NCBI RefSeq assembly: GCF_003023845.1
Contig: NZ_PYFT01000001.1
Location: 3,596,001-3,660,000, forward strand
Direction of reading: 5' to 3'
Source of the DNA: Adhaeribacter arboris
GTDB lineage: Bacteria; Bacteroidota; Bacteroidia; Cytophagales; Hymenobacteraceae
Length of the DNA stretch: 64,000 nucleotides
Shown: in pieces, positions 62,834 through 64,000 of the stretch
Position numbering within the stretch: the first letter of the stretch is position 1
How the letters are laid out: every line of letters begins with the position of its first letter
The notes under the pieces: generated by a model
What the model was told of the DNA's origin: nothing
The model's database searches: none
Seen by the model: only the letters and a program-made list of their open reading frames with translations
Translations under genes and position numbers: made by a program

Positions 62834-63099
62834 AACCCGTGGTTTTCTGCAGCTGTTACCCAGCCTTACGTATGGCAGTGCTCTAAAAAATAGCAAACCT
62901 TACTCTTTATATAAACCTTAATAGTATTATAATTACTTATCGGTAAGCCCTTAACTTTTCTTGATTTCGTAAAACTTACTATTACTTTTACTAGAGCAAA
63001 TAAATGCTTATATTTAACGAAGTCGCATTTACTACGATTTGTACTATCAAGAAAGATGCTATACGGATTGCTGTATAATTACTAAATTGTTTAAGAGCC

Positions 63100-63474
63100 A
63101 TGGGTCAGCAGATCCCTCCGTCTGTAGTCTTACCCGACCCGGTGAAATTAGATTTCCGGGCCTGGCTTGGAACAACTTACCAGTTCGAATGGAAAAACCC
63201 GGGTAACTTAAAGTGGATGGAATCTATTAGTGATTGGTTTTACGCCCTGCCTTACCTGCTGCAATCCGGAGTATACCGGGCTTATTTGCGGGATTCCGGT
63301 ATTAGAGCCTACACTAAGTTCGACGTTAAATCGCAGACCTGGGAAGCTTGTGTGGGTATTAACGGAGAACGCCGGGCAGACTCGGATAAAGATCATGATA
63401 CGGCTGAAGTACTAGCTATTAACGAAGGCCTTGCTCTACGTAACCTGCAGCTAGCCAATTCTTCTACGCACTAG
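63100..63474 (+). CDS. Protein of unknown function
   Basis: 124 residues, no signal peptide. Aromatic-rich (RAWLGTTYQFEWKNPGN, SISDWFYALPYLLQSGVYRAY), then an acidic-basic end (GINGERRADSDKDHDTAEVL). No family recognised. ATG start after an AT-rich leader; codon use is like the neighbours, which supports a real gene. The gap to the next gene (63475-63733, 259 bp) holds nothing evident. Confidence 0.6.
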   Translation: MGQQIPPSVVLPDPVKLDFRAWLGTTYQFEWKNPGNLKWMESISDWFYALPYLLQSGVYRAYLRDSGIRAYTKFDVKSQTWEACVGINGERRADSDKDHDTAEVLAINEGLALRNLQLANSSTH

Positions 63475-63733
63475 TCACGTACAGATACTTTTATTTGTAT
63501 AAACTCCATTCTTTCCGTTTATCCATTTAGCTAAGCAGGAATTAAAAACAGGAGGTTCCTCTAATAGTCACCAATGACTTGTGCCTGATACAGGTTACCG
63601 GAAGTAGCCCGGTTAACACCGCAAGGTATAGGGTAACTGTTACTGGCGGCTATTGGAAAACGTACCGGAACAGAATGCTTTTAAATTACAGCACTTGCTT
63701 TCTGTTTAAGTTTAGCCGGAAACAGAGTATTTT

Positions 63734-64000
63734 TTACTCCAGGTAAATTTCTCCCTGTAAATACAATTTTGCCTGGCCACTAATTTCAACGCGGTCGTTT
63801 AAATGTTTGCATTGCAAATAACCTTTGCGCTCGGATAGCTGAATGGCCGTTAATTCTGATTTGCCCAATTCTCCGGCCCAATAGGGCGTTAAAGTGGTAT
63901 GCGCCGAACCGGTTACCGGATCTTCGTTTATTCCCGATTGCGGACCAAAAAATCGGGACACAAAATCAACTTCATTACCTTTAGCCGTGATAATTACACC
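63734..64000 (-). CDS. PhzF-family isomerase, C-terminal part (5' end outside window)
   Basis: About 89 C-terminal residues are in the window, and the frame is open to the right edge. GVIITAKGNEVDFVSRFFGP, then NEDPVTGSAHTTLTPYWAGE and GYLQCKHLNDRVEISGQAKLYLQGE, are the conserved C-terminal half of PhzF/YddE proteins: the DPVTGSAH loop and the R-V-x-I-x-G-x-A strand. Family members are isomerases or epimerases with a diaminopimelate-epimerase-like fold. In most bacteria the substrate is unknown and phenazine synthesis is not implied. Confidence 0.92.
   Translation of the reverse strand, partial: GVIITAKGNEVDFVSRFFGPQSGINEDPVTGSAHTTLTPYWAGELGKSELTAIQLSERKGYLQCKHLNDRVEISGQAKLYLQGEIYLE

Noticed and set aside
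63734-64000. Phenazine biosynthesis locus
   Set aside because: PhzF-like proteins are widespread; no other phz gene is present in the window.

Overview
The window is chromosomal DNA of a Bacteroidota bacterium. The evidence is a complete SusC/SusD-type glycan locus, type IX secretion (T9SS) C-terminal sorting domains, PorT-like outer-membrane barrels, a LytTR regulator, DUF1080 and CE15 enzymes, and moderate GC with AT-rich intergenic DNA. The gene content and intergenic repeats fit Cytophagales / Hymenobacteraceae (Adhaeribacter-like). That placement is inference from gene style, not a database match. I saw no rRNA, tRNA, CRISPR array, prophage or replication origin.

Layout. 1-14.4 kb (minus strand) is a polysaccharide utilization locus. 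In transcription order it encodes SusC, SusD, two surface glycan-binding lipoproteins with IPT/TIG domains, a GH26 mannanase with a T9SS tail, an orphan T9SS tail, a GH9 endoglucanase and a VCBS/ASPIC lipoprotein that runs off the left edge. The GH26 + GH9 pair suggests a beta-mannan or glucomannan target. A twin AAACGCGTTT palindrome lies about 245 bp upstream of susC. 15.3-20 kb holds an Mpo1-like membrane protein, a barrel protein plus serine hydrolase pair, a membrane LytTR regulator and an unknown exported protein. 20.4-24.8 kb is a trehalose module: a fused trehalose-6-phosphate synthase/phosphatase and a GH15 enzyme. 25.3-34.9 kb contains a decayed exported-protein fragment, Fpg, PBP1C, a CE15 glucuronoyl esterase, a MEKHLA protein and proB-proA.

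35.1-36.8 kb is a short AT-rich island of foreign-looking genes flanked by attC-like palindromes. 37-47.4 kb carries a sulfatase, a secreted GH65, an amidohydrolase lipoprotein, a DUF1080 lipoprotein, a gene broken by an amber codon, a NudK/DUF4406 pair and a secreted phosphatase-family enzyme. 48.7-51.3 kb holds a cNMP/CBS/DUF294 protein overlapping a membrane-anchored exonuclease. 51.8-55 kb has an IS3 remnant, two RibD-C/DHFR-like reductases separated by an attC-like palindrome, and an Nramp homologue lacking the canonical metal motifs. 55.6-64 kb has an alpha/beta hydrolase, a GH20 hexosaminidase, a barrel protein, KptA, a second serine hydrolase, two unknown proteins and the C-terminus of a PhzF-type enzyme.

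The most interesting signal is not a gene. Five copies of a ~200-230 bp intergenic element (26.8, 33.4, 40.8, 51.5 and 55.1 kb) share a GC-rich core and a long hairpin. The hairpin arms differ between copies but stay complementary, so base pairing appears to have been conserved. One copy, in opposite orientation, separates proB from proA. A C/G-rich companion motif lies beside two of the copies. The second candidate system is the attC-like palindromes around small AT-rich genes, with no integron integrase in view.
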